Positions 8,996-16,920 of a DNA stretch of 64,000 bases are shown piece after piece (the stretch's first letter is position 1; each line of letters starts with the position of its first letter). This stretch comes from Legionella bozemanae (GTDB lineage Bacteria > Pseudomonadota > Gammaproteobacteria > Legionellales > Legionellaceae), in assembly GCF_001648595.1 (NCBI RefSeq), contig NZ_LBAW01000020.1, forward strand, positions 1-64,000, written 5' to 3'. The notes beneath the pieces are model-generated. The model saw only the letters and a program-made list of their open reading frames with translations, ran no database searches and had not been told where the DNA came from. Both the position numbers and the translations under genes were made by a program.

Positions 8996-9961
8996 TTACC
9001 CCCTCACTTGTTCTGGTCGAACGGTTAAACTTATATCTCGAAACAGATTAAATGTTTCTGCATCTGCGGGTACAGGTAGCGGTGATGCTTTATAAATAGC
9101 TGTTTGTGCTGAACGGTCAAGCAATGGATCACCACTGCTGCGAGTTAAAGTAACTTCTAATACCATTCCATCAGGAGCAAGACGTATTCTGAATTGGCTC
9201 GATAAACTACTGTCAACATTTTCAGGCAATATCCAATTTCTACCGATAGCATTCACAATGAGTGCCTTATATTTATCAACTTCGCCGGCGATACGTGCCT
9301 GCCTTTCAGCATTTTTTGCTGCTTGCGCTTGTTTTGCAGCAGCAGCCTCTGCTTGTTTTTTTCTTTCCGCTTCTGCTTTTGCAAGCTCTGCTTTTTCTTT
9401 TTCAGCTTGAGCCTTCTCCGCCATTTTTTTCTTATTCAAATCAGCAAGTTTTTTAGCTTCCAATTGCTGTTGCTTGACTAACTCTTCTTTTTGTTTTTTT
9501 AAGTCTTCAATACGCTTCGCTTCCAATGCCTTTTGCTCTTCAAGTTTCTTTAAACGTTTTTTTTCCTCTTCAGCTTGTTTTTTACGAGCAATAGCAATCT
9601 TATTCGCCTCCTCTTTAAGTCGAGCAAGTTGTTGTTGTTCTTTTATTCTCTGTTGCCTTGCCGCTTCTGCCTGTCGCTTGAGCTCGTTTTGTCGGTTAAT
9701 TTCAGCTTTTTTTTGTTGCTCCCGCTCCTGTTTCAAGCGATTTACTGTTTCCATAACTTGTTTATTATCAACACTTACTGCTTTCACCACTTCAGTTTGA
9801 GGTGTAGCCGCAATAGGTTGATCTACTCCAGGTGTATTTTTGGTTTCCGCAGTTAAAACAGGCCGCTGACTTGAGTTATCTGTTAAAAGCATCACGATTA
9901 AAAAAAGATGTAAACCAAGTGCGGCAAAAAAAGCTTTACGATAACTGGGATTGCTTATCAT
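8996..9961 (-). CDS. tolA: TolA, inner-membrane-anchored periplasm-spanning protein
   Basis: 321 residues. One transmembrane helix (about residues 9-27), then a long Lys/Glu/Ala/Gln-rich helical stalk (about 60-225), then a compact C-terminal domain (about 226-321, containing [11 protein letters not shown] and [18 protein letters not shown]) that contacts TolB and Pal. It couples the TolQR motor to the outer membrane. Overlaps tolR by 4 bases (ATGA) and precedes tolB by 5 bases. Confidence 0.94.
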   Translation of the reverse strand: MISNPSYRKAFFAALGLHLFLIVMLLTDNSSQRPVLTAETKNTPGVDQPIAATPQTEVVKAVSVDNKQVMETVNRLKQEREQQKKAEINRQNELKRQAEAARQQRIKEQQQLARLKEEANKIAIARKKQAEEEKKRLKKLEEQKALEAKRIEDLKKQKEELVKQQQLEAKKLADLNKKKMAEKAQAEKEKAELAKAEAERKKQAEAAAAKQAQAAKNAERQARIAGEVDKYKALIVNAIGRNWILPENVDSSLSSQFRIRLAPDGMVLEVTLTRSSGDPLLDRSAQTAIYKASPLPVPADAETFNLFRDISLTVRPEQVRG

Positions 9962-10416
9962 GCTTGCCCCTCTGATTTTTCTTGAGATGAGTCAGTCAAT
10001 AATCCCACCTGCTCAGCCCCTGCTTGTTTGAGTAATGCCATTGCCTGAACAACTTTTCCGTACGCAACCCCCTGGTCTCCTTTAACTAAAACGTTAAGTT
10101 TTTGGTTTGATTGCTTTGCCAACTCCAATTCTGCCGCAACGCGAACAACTAAAGCTTGAGACTCTATAGGTTCTGCAGGAGTACTGCTAATATTAAGAAA
10201 ATAAGTACCTTGCTGATTTACTGAAACAATAATGGGTTCTCTATCTGTAGGTGCCAAAGTTTGGCTTGCAGCTTTAGGCAGGTCCACAGTTACTCCTTGG
10301 CTCAACATGGGTGCTGTGATCATAAAAATTACAAGTAAGACCAACATCACATCGATATATGGTACAACATTAATTTCTGATATGGGGCGCTCACGCTTGT
10401 TTTTTGCTCTGATCAT
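9958..10416 (-). CDS. tolR: TolR, proton-driven motor subunit
   Basis: 152 residues of the ExbD/TolR family: a short cytoplasmic N-terminus (RPISEINVVPYID), a single transmembrane helix at about 20-38 carrying the conserved proton-path aspartate (YIDVML), and a periplasmic domain. It forms the ion channel with TolQ. Lies between tolQ (8-base gap) and tolA (4-base overlap). Confidence 0.95.
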   Translation of the reverse strand: MIRAKNKRERPISEINVVPYIDVMLVLLVIFMITAPMLSQGVTVDLPKAASQTLAPTDREPIIVSVNQQGTYFLNISSTPAEPIESQALVVRVAAELELAKQSNQKLNVLVKGDQGVAYGKVVQAMALLKQAGAEQVGLLTDSSQEKSEGQA

Positions 10417-10424
10417 TTCAAATT

Positions 10425-11099
10425 TTACCCTCTTGCAGTATCTCTGTTTTGTTGCTCTATAAGCGATATTAATTCTTCCTGAAATAAATCAAATCGATTT
10501 AATAAATCATTAGCGCGCGTTGTATATCGGTTATATGCAATAACTGCTGGTATTGCAGTAAATAAACCCAAAGCAGTAGCTACTAACGCTTCAGAAATCC
10601 CTGGTGCCACCATAGCAATCGTTGCTTGTTGGGCATGGCCTAATGCCTGAAAGGAGGTCATTATACCCCAAACCGTACCAAATAGTCCTACATAAGGTGC
10701 GATAGACCCTACAGAAGCAAAAAAAGGTAAATGTTTTTCCAATTTCTCTGCTTCTTTTGCGTGTGTAATTTGCATTACTCGTTGTATCGGTTCAATAACT
10801 ACATTACCTTGTTTTCTGGCTCGTACAAATTCCTTAAACCCAGCATGAAAAATAGCTGCCATCCCTTGTCGTTCATCCGAATTACTATCAATATCGGCAT
10901 AGAGCCTGCTTAAATCACCACTATCCCAGAATCTTTGATTAAACGCATCTGTGAGCTGCTTTTTACGGTTAAAAAACCAGGCTCGTTGAAATATTAATGT
11001 CCAGGAAGTAATGGATGCAGCAGCTAGCAATATCATAACTGATTTAACAACCATACCTGCTTGCATAAAATACATTAATACATTTGCTTGATTACCCAT
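10425..11099 (-). CDS. tolQ: TolQ, proton channel subunit
   Basis: 224 residues of the MotA/TolQ/ExbB family with three membrane helices (near residues 15-35, 130-150 and 165-190) and the conserved FFASVGSIAPYVGLFGTVWGIM segment. Pairs with TolR to convert the proton gradient into motion of TolA. The order ybgC-tolQ-tolR-tolA-tolB is the standard proteobacterial operon. Confidence 0.95.
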   Translation of the reverse strand: MGNQANVLMYFMQAGMVVKSVMILLAAASITSWTLIFQRAWFFNRKKQLTDAFNQRFWDSGDLSRLYADIDSNSDERQGMAAIFHAGFKEFVRARKQGNVVIEPIQRVMQITHAKEAEKLEKHLPFFASVGSIAPYVGLFGTVWGIMTSFQALGHAQQATIAMVAPGISEALVATALGLFTAIPAVIAYNRYTTRANDLLNRFDLFQEELISLIEQQNRDTARG

Positions 11100-11170
11100 C
11101 TATATTATCTCCAGTACCATTTCATGCTGTGGCTTTTACCTATACCAAATTACAATAACAATTTTTTTAT

Positions 11171-11551
11171 TCAACGCGGAAATCGTTTTGGTTTCAAATT
11201 ACTATTCACGCATACCACTTGAATTTTGGCCTCACAAACTATTATTTCCTGCTCATTTTGCATACTCTGATCAAATAAAAAACTACAAGCCCCTAATTGC
11301 TGTACTTGCGTTTTAATTGTTAGTAAATCATCCAATCGAGCCGGGGCTTTATACCGAAGATGCGCATCATATATTGCAAAAAGAGTATCCTGTTTCATCA
11401 AATCGGAGAGGACCAAATTATTTTGCCTGAGCATTTCTGTGCGAGCCCGCTCAAAATAGCAAAGGTAATTCGCATGATAAACAATTCCCATATAATCTAC
11501 ATCTTCCGCGTAAACACGAAAAGAATGTTGATGCGTGATTGTGGCATCCAT
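11171..11551 (-). CDS. ybgC: YbgC-type acyl-CoA thioesterase (hot-dog fold)
   Basis: 126 residues with the signature YAEDVDYMGIVYHANYL followed by ERARTEMLR; the aspartate in EDVD is the catalytic residue of this 4-hydroxybenzoyl-CoA-thioesterase-like family. The protein hydrolyses short or long acyl-CoA and is usually linked to the Tol-Pal system and phospholipid metabolism. It sits directly between ruvB (3-base gap) and tolQ (71-base gap), the usual place. Confidence 0.92.
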   Translation of the reverse strand: MDATITHQHSFRVYAEDVDYMGIVYHANYLCYFERARTEMLRQNNLVLSDLMKQDTLFAIYDAHLRYKAPARLDDLLTIKTQVQQLGACSFLFDQSMQNEQEIIVCEAKIQVVCVNSNLKPKRFPR

Positions 11552-11554
11552 TGA

Positions 11555-12565
11555 TTAATCCTGCTCTACTGTATTTAAACCAAAATGCTGATACGCTCTT
11601 GGTGTGGCTATTCTACCTCTTGACGTGCGCATAAGGAATCCTTGTTGTATTAAAAATGGCTCTAAAACATCTTCAATTGTGCCTTTTTCCTCACCAATTG
11701 CTGCCGCAATGCTATCAACACCTACCGGACCCCCATTAAATTGTTCAATGACGGCCAACAGTAATTTTCTATCCATGAGGTCAAATCCATGTTGATCTAC
11801 ATCCAACATTTCCAAAGCTTTTTGCGCGATATCAACACTAATAATCCCGCTCCCCTTAACCTCGGCATAATCACGAACCCGTCGCAGTAAACGATTTGCA
11901 ATACGTGGTGTTCCTCTTGATCGGAGTGCGATTTCTCTTGCTCCTTCGGGTTTAGTTTTTACATTGAGCAATTGTGCGGACCGTGCAACAATTTGAGTTA
12001 ATGAATCAACAGAATAATATTCCAGACGCTGTACAATACCAAATCGATCTCTAAGGGGCGAAGTAAGCAATCCGGCTCGTGTCGTTGCGCCAATTAAAGT
12101 AAAAGGAGGTAACTCCAGTTTAATAGAACGCGCAGCCGGCCCTTCACCGATCATAATATCCAATTTATAATCTTCCATGGCCGGATAGAGTATTTCCTCT
12201 ATTACAGGGCTAAGCCTATGAATTTCATCAATAAATAGAACGTCATTTGCTTGCAAGTTAGTGAGTATTGCCGCAATATCCCCTGCTCTCTCAATTACCG
12301 GCCCGGAGGTTTGACGCAGATTGACACCCATTTCATGAGCAATAATATTGGCTAAAGTAGTTTTACCAAGACCAGGCGGGCCAAAAATTAAGACATGATC
12401 CAGAGCATCGCTTCGCTTTTTCGCGGCATCGATAAAAATTTGCATCTGCGAACTTACTGCATCCTGCCCTATATATTCACTAAGGCTTAGAGGTCTAATA
12501 GCACGATCGATAGCCTCTTCTGAGGTAGTACTTTGAGTACTGATTAAGCGGTCACTTTCCAGCAT
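11555..12565 (-). CDS. ruvB: Holliday junction helicase motor RuvB
   Basis: 336 residues with all RuvB landmarks: LSEYIGQ near the start, Walker [10 protein letters not shown], Walker B DEIHRL, sensor GATTRAGLL, arginine region LRDRFGI, and the C-terminal winged helix ([15 protein letters not shown]). It drives branch migration with RuvA. ruvA and ruvC are not immediately upstream; two paralogous membrane-protein genes stand there instead. Confidence 0.96.
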   Translation of the reverse strand: MLESDRLISTQSTTSEEAIDRAIRPLSLSEYIGQDAVSSQMQIFIDAAKKRSDALDHVLIFGPPGLGKTTLANIIAHEMGVNLRQTSGPVIERAGDIAAILTNLQANDVLFIDEIHRLSPVIEEILYPAMEDYKLDIMIGEGPAARSIKLELPPFTLIGATTRAGLLTSPLRDRFGIVQRLEYYSVDSLTQIVARSAQLLNVKTKPEGAREIALRSRGTPRIANRLLRRVRDYAEVKGSGIISVDIAQKALEMLDVDQHGFDLMDRKLLLAVIEQFNGGPVGVDSIAAAIGEEKGTIEDVLEPFLIQQGFLMRTSRGRIATPRAYQHFGLNTVEQD

Positions 12566-12755
12566 AAAGTTCTTTTAACAGTTCAGATGAATGGTAGCAT
12601 TTTATCATATGTTTTTTGAATAGCAGCTTATTTGTTAATAGATATTTATGAGCTGCATAACAGTGATGACTGAAAGTAATATCACACAATAGCCCCGGAT
12701 TACAGTTTTACCCTCACCCGGGTCACTAAATCCCTCTCAATATAGAAAATCATAC

Positions 12756-13391
12756 TTAACTTATTTGAAGAGATAATCTCTCTTTCTGTTGGAGTTCATC
12801 ATGGTCAGATACTATAGATGGAGGTATTTCAGGAGACGATATAGCAGGTTTAAAGAATCGTATTAAATTTTTTTCTCGCTCAAACTCTTCTTCGATTGGA
12901 GTAAACGATTTAAATTCATCAAGACAATTGAAAAAGCGAACTATTGAGCATATTGCAGCCATACAAGAGACTGACAATACAGCAAGCGCAAAAAAAGGAT
13001 TAACTGCTACTAATGGGGCTGCCATAAGAACACAATACGAAAAAAATGTACTTGATAGTGCGGCCCAGAACAACAATTCTAATGAAGTTAGAATATTTTC
13101 AAGAACAACACCAGTTTTTCTTAACGACTTTATTTCTTCAATTTCTTTTAAAACTTTTTCAGCGGTTAGTTGTCCGTTTTTTGCACTTTCAAGTCCTAAT
13201 ACAAGAAGTTCATATAGTTTAATAGATTCTTTTTCTGATTCATCATCAAGCGCGTCAATATATAGCTTATGATAATAAGCTTTAAGCGCTTTTAATTGTC
13301 TTTCAATTTCCTCATTAAGTTCCACTCCGTGAAACAATGCATCAATTTTTTTATCGCATTTGTTTAAACGTTTTTCCATTGAACTCGACAT
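12756..13391 (-). CDS. Membrane protein of unknown function, paralogue of the next gene
   Basis: 211 residues: a soluble helical N-terminus (about 1-95) with Lys/Glu-rich heptads, two adjacent hydrophobic helices (about 97-155), and a short acidic tail. It aligns with 13540-14163 along most of its length: KNGQLTAEKVLKEIEEI against VKNGQLSADEALQKIQDI, LFWAAL against AFWSLA, and LDEFKSFTPIEEEFEREK against IDDLKSCTRLNEEDERER. The pair is therefore a tandem duplication. I recognise no known family. A Legionella-specific membrane protein or effector is possible. Confidence 0.65.
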   Translation of the reverse strand: MSSSMEKRLNKCDKKIDALFHGVELNEEIERQLKALKAYYHKLYIDALDDESEKESIKLYELLVLGLESAKNGQLTAEKVLKEIEEIKSLRKTGVVLENILTSLELLFWAALSSTFFSYCVLMAAPLVAVNPFFALAVLSVSCMAAICSIVRFFNCLDEFKSFTPIEEEFEREKNLIRFFKPAISSPEIPPSIVSDHDELQQKERLSLQIS

Positions 13392-13539
13392 AATTCATCC
13401 CTTAATTTAATAAAAGAAAAATGATATTTATATTGATCAGTAAATAATCAAGGTCGTTTTATAACATAATTGAAAAAACTATTAAAGATAGTGCAACCGA
13501 TTGAAAAAACAGTTAAAACTAAAGTAACTTAATCCTTAG

Positions 13540-14163
13540 CTAATCTAACATCGCAATCATATTTTCAGAAACATACTCAGTTGTAGAAGATTGCCCAGCG
13601 ATTGCTGCACTTACTTCGTTTATGGGAGAAACGGGCGGTTTAAAAAATAACACCAAACTTCGTTCTCGCTCATCTTCTTCATTCAATCGGGTACATGATT
13701 TAAGATCATCAATACATTGAAATAAATTACTTATTGATTTAATCATTAGAGCAGCAGAAACAATAGTTAGTCCGAATCCTAAAATTGGATTGGGTACTGT
13801 TACTGTAGTGGCACAAAGAAAAAAAATGGTGATTGCTAAAGACCAGAAAGCCATTTCCAGTACTTTCGCGATATTATAAAAAACAATACCAAGCTTTCTT
13901 TCAAAAAGAATATCTTGAATTTTTTGTAATGCCTCATCAGCAGAAAGTTGACCATTTTTAACTTTAAGAAGATTGTCAACAAATAATTCATAGCTTTCCA
14001 CAATCGTTTTAGGCAAATAAGTCGATTTATTGAATGAGGAATTATAATATGCATCGATATCTTTTAATTGCTGCAGAAGACTTGGGGCATGCTCATGCAT
14101 TGTATAAAGTCGTAAAAGTTTATCGCGGCAATTTACTAAACGCACCTCCAGAGTAATAGGCAT
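13540..14163 (-). CDS. Membrane protein of unknown function, paralogue of the previous gene
   Basis: About 207 residues. Same plan as its neighbour at 12756-13391: helical N-terminus, two central transmembrane helices (FFLCATTVTVPNPILG and SAALMIKSISNLF regions), then the shared segment ending LVLFFKPPVSP. The ATG at 14163 is preferred because it aligns with the paralogue's start; the longer reading to 14208 would need a TTG start. It lies 90 bases downstream of the ECF sigma gene and could be co-transcribed with it. Confidence 0.62.
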   Translation of the reverse strand: MPITLEVRLVNCRDKLLRLYTMHEHAPSLLQQLKDIDAYYNSSFNKSTYLPKTIVESYELFVDNLLKVKNGQLSADEALQKIQDILFERKLGIVFYNIAKVLEMAFWSLAITIFFLCATTVTVPNPILGFGLTIVSAALMIKSISNLFQCIDDLKSCTRLNEEDERERSLVLFFKPPVSPINEVSAAIAGQSSTTEYVSENMIAMLD

Positions 14164-14252
14164 ATGTTCATCAACTCTTAGATATTTTAAAAAGGCCCAG
14201 ATAATCAAAAAATGCTTTTTATATCATAATTGTGGAAAGAAAAAATGTCTAT

Positions 14253-14810
14253 TTAAACAAATTGGCCTATTGACTCCATAACTAATTTTCGAGCCCTAAA
14301 AATGCGAGATCGCACCGTTCCAACCGGGCAATCCATTTTTTTTGCAATAGCTTCATAAGATTGGCCATCCAGGATATACATCCCATAACAAAGACGTAAC
14401 TCCTCAGATAAAGTAGAAAGAATCGTCTCCAGTTGCTCACCGAACTCGATATTAATCAATAGATATTCTGGGGAGAGTTGCACCGAAGGATAATAATTGT
14501 CAGCATATTCTGCTTCCATATCCATGCGCAAATTAGCAGCACGGTAATGATTTTTGATTGTATTTTGAGTAATTCGATACAACCAAGTGGAAAATTGACT
14601 TTTCTCTTTAAAATAATGCAAATAGCGATAAACTTTAATTAATACTTCTTGCGCCAGATCACTAACATTGGCCCTATCTTGAATATGTAAGTAAATAATT
14701 TGCTGTATTTTATTGTTATACCGTGAAAACAACAGATTATAAGCTTCCATGTCTCCCTGTCTCGCCAAATTAATCAAGTCCTCATCACTATAAGAAGTTT
14801 CTTTCTTCAT
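14253..14810 (-). CDS. rpoE: ECF RNA polymerase sigma factor, RpoE-like
   Basis: 185 residues with sigma region 2 (YNLLFSRYNNKIQQI, DLAQEVLIKVYRYL, FSTWLYRITQN) and region 4 (LSEELRLCYGMYILDG, YEAIAKKMDCPVGTVRSRIFRAR). These match the RpoE group that responds to envelope stress. The ATG at 14810 follows GAGGAAGTG closely. Unlike the classical rpoE-rseA-rseB operon, no anti-sigma gene follows; the next genes are the two paralogous membrane proteins. Either the anti-sigma is elsewhere or one of those membrane proteins does that job, which is speculation. Confidence 0.88.
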   Translation of the reverse strand: MKKETSYSDEDLINLARQGDMEAYNLLFSRYNNKIQQIIYLHIQDRANVSDLAQEVLIKVYRYLHYFKEKSQFSTWLYRITQNTIKNHYRAANLRMDMEAEYADNYYPSVQLSPEYLLINIEFGEQLETILSTLSEELRLCYGMYILDGQSYEAIAKKMDCPVGTVRSRIFRARKLVMESIGQFV

Positions 14811-14868
14811 CACTTCCTCATAATTCCATTATAAGAACGATCGGTCTTTTATTGTGCTATATGTGTAA

Positions 14869-15285
14869 TTATATACTATTTTGGCTTATTTTGAGATGCA
14901 ATAAACGTAATTGATAGTTTGTTATCTGGTCAAGAAATAAAACAATCCGCTTTTTTTGACTTGGATTCGTGAATTCAATAAGTTGAAAAAGAGGGTTGTG
15001 AATAAGAATAACAGCTTGATTATAAGTCACCTTATTATCCTGAGCTGCTTCCAAAACCCATGCATTGTTCATAAATTGAATTTTTTTAACTGATGAGCAT
15101 GGGCTCTGATTAGTCCAATCAATTTTCAGCAAGATAAAAACAAAGCCCAGTAAAATTAGTTTGATAAATAAAGCTATTGATGAATAAAAGATCAAAATGG
15201 CGGTAATAAGGTAAGTCACTAAAATCAAACGGAAATAAGTCCTTGACTTCCCTGGCTCAATTACTATTTCGGATAATGGCGACAA
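14869..15285 (-). CDS. CptA/YgfX-like inner-membrane protein
   Basis: 138 residues with two closely spaced transmembrane helices (about 18-57) followed by a soluble tail. It overlaps sdhE by 29 bases, and the ygfZ-sdhE-ygfX neighbourhood is the standard place for YgfX (CptA). Sequence divergence is high, so the assignment rests largely on context and topology. In E. coli this protein has been described as the toxin partner of SdhE/CptB acting on cytoskeletal proteins; that role is debated. The start appears to be TTG at 15285, with aaagag upstream. Confidence 0.65.
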   Translation of the reverse strand: MSPLSEIVIEPGKSRTYFRLILVTYLITAILIFYSSIALFIKLILLGFVFILLKIDWTNQSPCSSVKKIQFMNNAWVLEAAQDNKVTYNQAVILIHNPLFQLIEFTNPSQKKRIVLFLDQITNYQLRLLHLKISQNSI

Positions 15286-15502
15286 TTTTTTTTAACTCTT
15301 TATCTTGAGGATCTTCATGCCCCATTAACCAGGCGAATAACTCTGGATCAGTGCAACTTAATAGGGAATTAAAAGCCTCGAGTTCTTTTACAGACAAATG
15401 CACGAGCTGATGCTCAAGAAAATGTTGCAAAATAAGATCCAATTCCAGCATTCCTCGGCGGCAATGCCATGCAAGTCTTGTTTTTTCCTTGGGATCCAAC
15501 AT
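15257..15502 (-). CDS. sdhE: SdhE/YgfY FAD assembly factor
   Basis: About 81 residues with the family signature RLAWHCRRGMLELDLIL; the RGMLELD block contacts the flavoprotein subunit of succinate dehydrogenase during covalent flavinylation. The length from MLDPKEK (start 15502, AAGAGA 12 bases upstream) fits the usual 80-90 residues; an in-frame start at 15568 would add 22 atypical residues. Divergent from ygfZ across a spacer holding a 97-base inverted repeat. Confidence 0.88.
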   Translation of the reverse strand: MLDPKEKTRLAWHCRRGMLELDLILQHFLEHQLVHLSVKELEAFNSLLSCTDPELFAWLMGHEDPQDKELKKIVAIIRNSN

Positions 15503-15586
15503 AGGTAAATCTCTTATGATCAAGTTACGGGCACATAATACACTACTGTCTTTATAAACGGAAATCATTAAACCTCTATAGAGTTA

Positions 15587-15683
15587 TCCACTAAGTTCTA
15601 GACAAGGCGCAAGTAAAGTGAGGTGAAGGAGTGTATACTTCATGAGCCGAACGAGCTTGCAACGAAGTATAGGACTTAGTGGG
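15587..15683. repeat. Nested inverted-repeat element between sdhE and ygfZ
   Basis: Outer arms tccactaagttcta (15587-15600) and taggacttagtggg (15670-15683) pair at 12 of 14 positions. Inner arms tatacttc (15634-15641) and gaagtata (15664-15671) pair perfectly. The element overlaps the apparent upstream extension of the ygfZ frame, which argues that this extension is not coding. It looks like a small non-autonomous repeat (MITE or REP-like). Confidence 0.55.
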
Positions 15684-15787
15684 TGGTGCTATATTTAAAA
15701 CACTACTATGGTGAGCTTAAAAAATTAGATAAACTCTACATATTTCAATTGACAGTTGCCGCAAAGCAACTGTTTTTTAGGTTTAAA

Positions 15788-16792
15788 ATGATGAGCATAA
15801 CTTTTACACATTTAATCAATAACAGGGCTTTAACTACATTTAAACCATTAGAGGAAGAATTAGTGCTTCTACCTCACAAAAATTATTTGTTTGATTTATC
15901 TTATCTTACAGTGATTGATGTTGAGGGTAATAAAGCCATTGATTTTCTTCAAGGACAATTAACCTGCGACTTGAACGCCATATCTGACATACAAATGATA
16001 GAAGGTGCGCAGTGTAATCTTAAAGGGCGAATTCTCACTTTAATGGATATTATTACCTGGCAAGGAGTTAAGTTAGTACTGCCCCAAGATTTGCAAGAGA
16101 GTACAATTAACTCATTAGGCAAATATGCATTGCTGTCTCGCGTTACACTCAAAAAAAATAGCCAATTTAATATTTTTGGATTTTATCTACAAAATCATGA
16201 AGATATTATTCCCGATACAGGTTTTTTTCCTAATTCGCTTTATGCTCAAACATATACCAACCGTTCTTGTTCTTACCATTTAGGCAATGGATTTTATATT
16301 TTTCTTGCCCTGGCTGATAATGTACATGCGATACAAGAACGTTTTATGAAAAATGACCAATTTCTTGGTTCTTTAACCTGGCACACTTTAAGATTATTCC
16401 AACAACAAATAGAAATTTACCCCGAATCACGGGGCCTATTTTTACCTCATAGACTTGGTTTACAACAAACCCCATACATTAGCTTCAATAAAGGGTGCTA
16501 TAAAGGGCAAGAAATTATTGCTCGAATGCACTATAAAGCGACTATAAAACATCAATTGAAAATTTATGAAATGGAAACCGAGCAAAAAATCTATTCCGGA
16601 CAAAAGCTATTAAGCGAACCTGGGGGAACAGAAGTTGGTGAATTAGTTGACTTTTCTATTCTAAAATCTGGGCGGTATTTAATTGCTGTAAGTATATTGA
16701 AGGAAGCAGAACAAACGGTGTTTCTTGAAGGACATAATCAGCTAGTAGAGTTAACCAAGGCATCAGTTACCTTATCAAATCCACTCGCTTAA
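15788..16792 (+). CDS. ygfZ: tRNA-modifying / Fe-S assembly protein YgfZ
   Basis: About 335 residues of the folate-binding GcvT-like family. The diagnostic motif is NKGCYKGQEIIARMHYKATIKHQL at about residues 235-258, with the conserved cysteine needed for function. It supports repair or assembly of certain Fe-S enzymes, including tRNA thiolation by MiaB in E. coli. The ATG at 15788 is chosen because the family starts here; the 35 residues upstream fall in the repeat element and lack similarity. Neighbouring sdhE and ygfX match the conserved gammaproteobacterial cluster. Confidence 0.9.
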   Translation: MMSITFTHLINNRALTTFKPLEEELVLLPHKNYLFDLSYLTVIDVEGNKAIDFLQGQLTCDLNAISDIQMIEGAQCNLKGRILTLMDIITWQGVKLVLPQDLQESTINSLGKYALLSRVTLKKNSQFNIFGFYLQNHEDIIPDTGFFPNSLYAQTYTNRSCSYHLGNGFYIFLALADNVHAIQERFMKNDQFLGSLTWHTLRLFQQQIEIYPESRGLFLPHRLGLQQTPYISFNKGCYKGQEIIARMHYKATIKHQLKIYEMETEQKIYSGQKLLSEPGGTEVGELVDFSILKSGRYLIAVSILKEAEQTVFLEGHNQLVELTKASVTLSNPLA

Positions 16793-16813
16793 TATAATGG
16801 AGCTTGGTGAAAC

Positions 16814-16846
16814 AAGTAGGTTGGGTCAAAATAACCCAACCTACTT
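16814..16846. terminator. Perfect 13-bp inverted repeat between convergent genes
   Basis: aagtaggttgggt (16814-16826) and acccaacctactt (16834-16846) form a perfect 13-base stem with a 7-base loop, 22 bases after the ygfZ stop and 75 bases before the end of the opposing glutamate dehydrogenase gene. No clear T-run follows, but the strong stem between convergent genes may serve as a bidirectional transcription barrier. This type of repeat is also widely dispersed in bacteria. Confidence 0.5.
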
Positions 16847-16920
16847 CCGGCTTTATTATGAACTGATCAAAAAAGTGAAAATTTTCAGACCAAAGCCCAA
16901 TCTCTATACACATACACAAA

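Noticed and set aside
9262..9856. Three Phe/Leu/Ser-rich plus-strand frames opposite tolA
   Set aside because: They mirror the Lys/Glu/Ala codon repeats of the TolA stalk and have no independent support.
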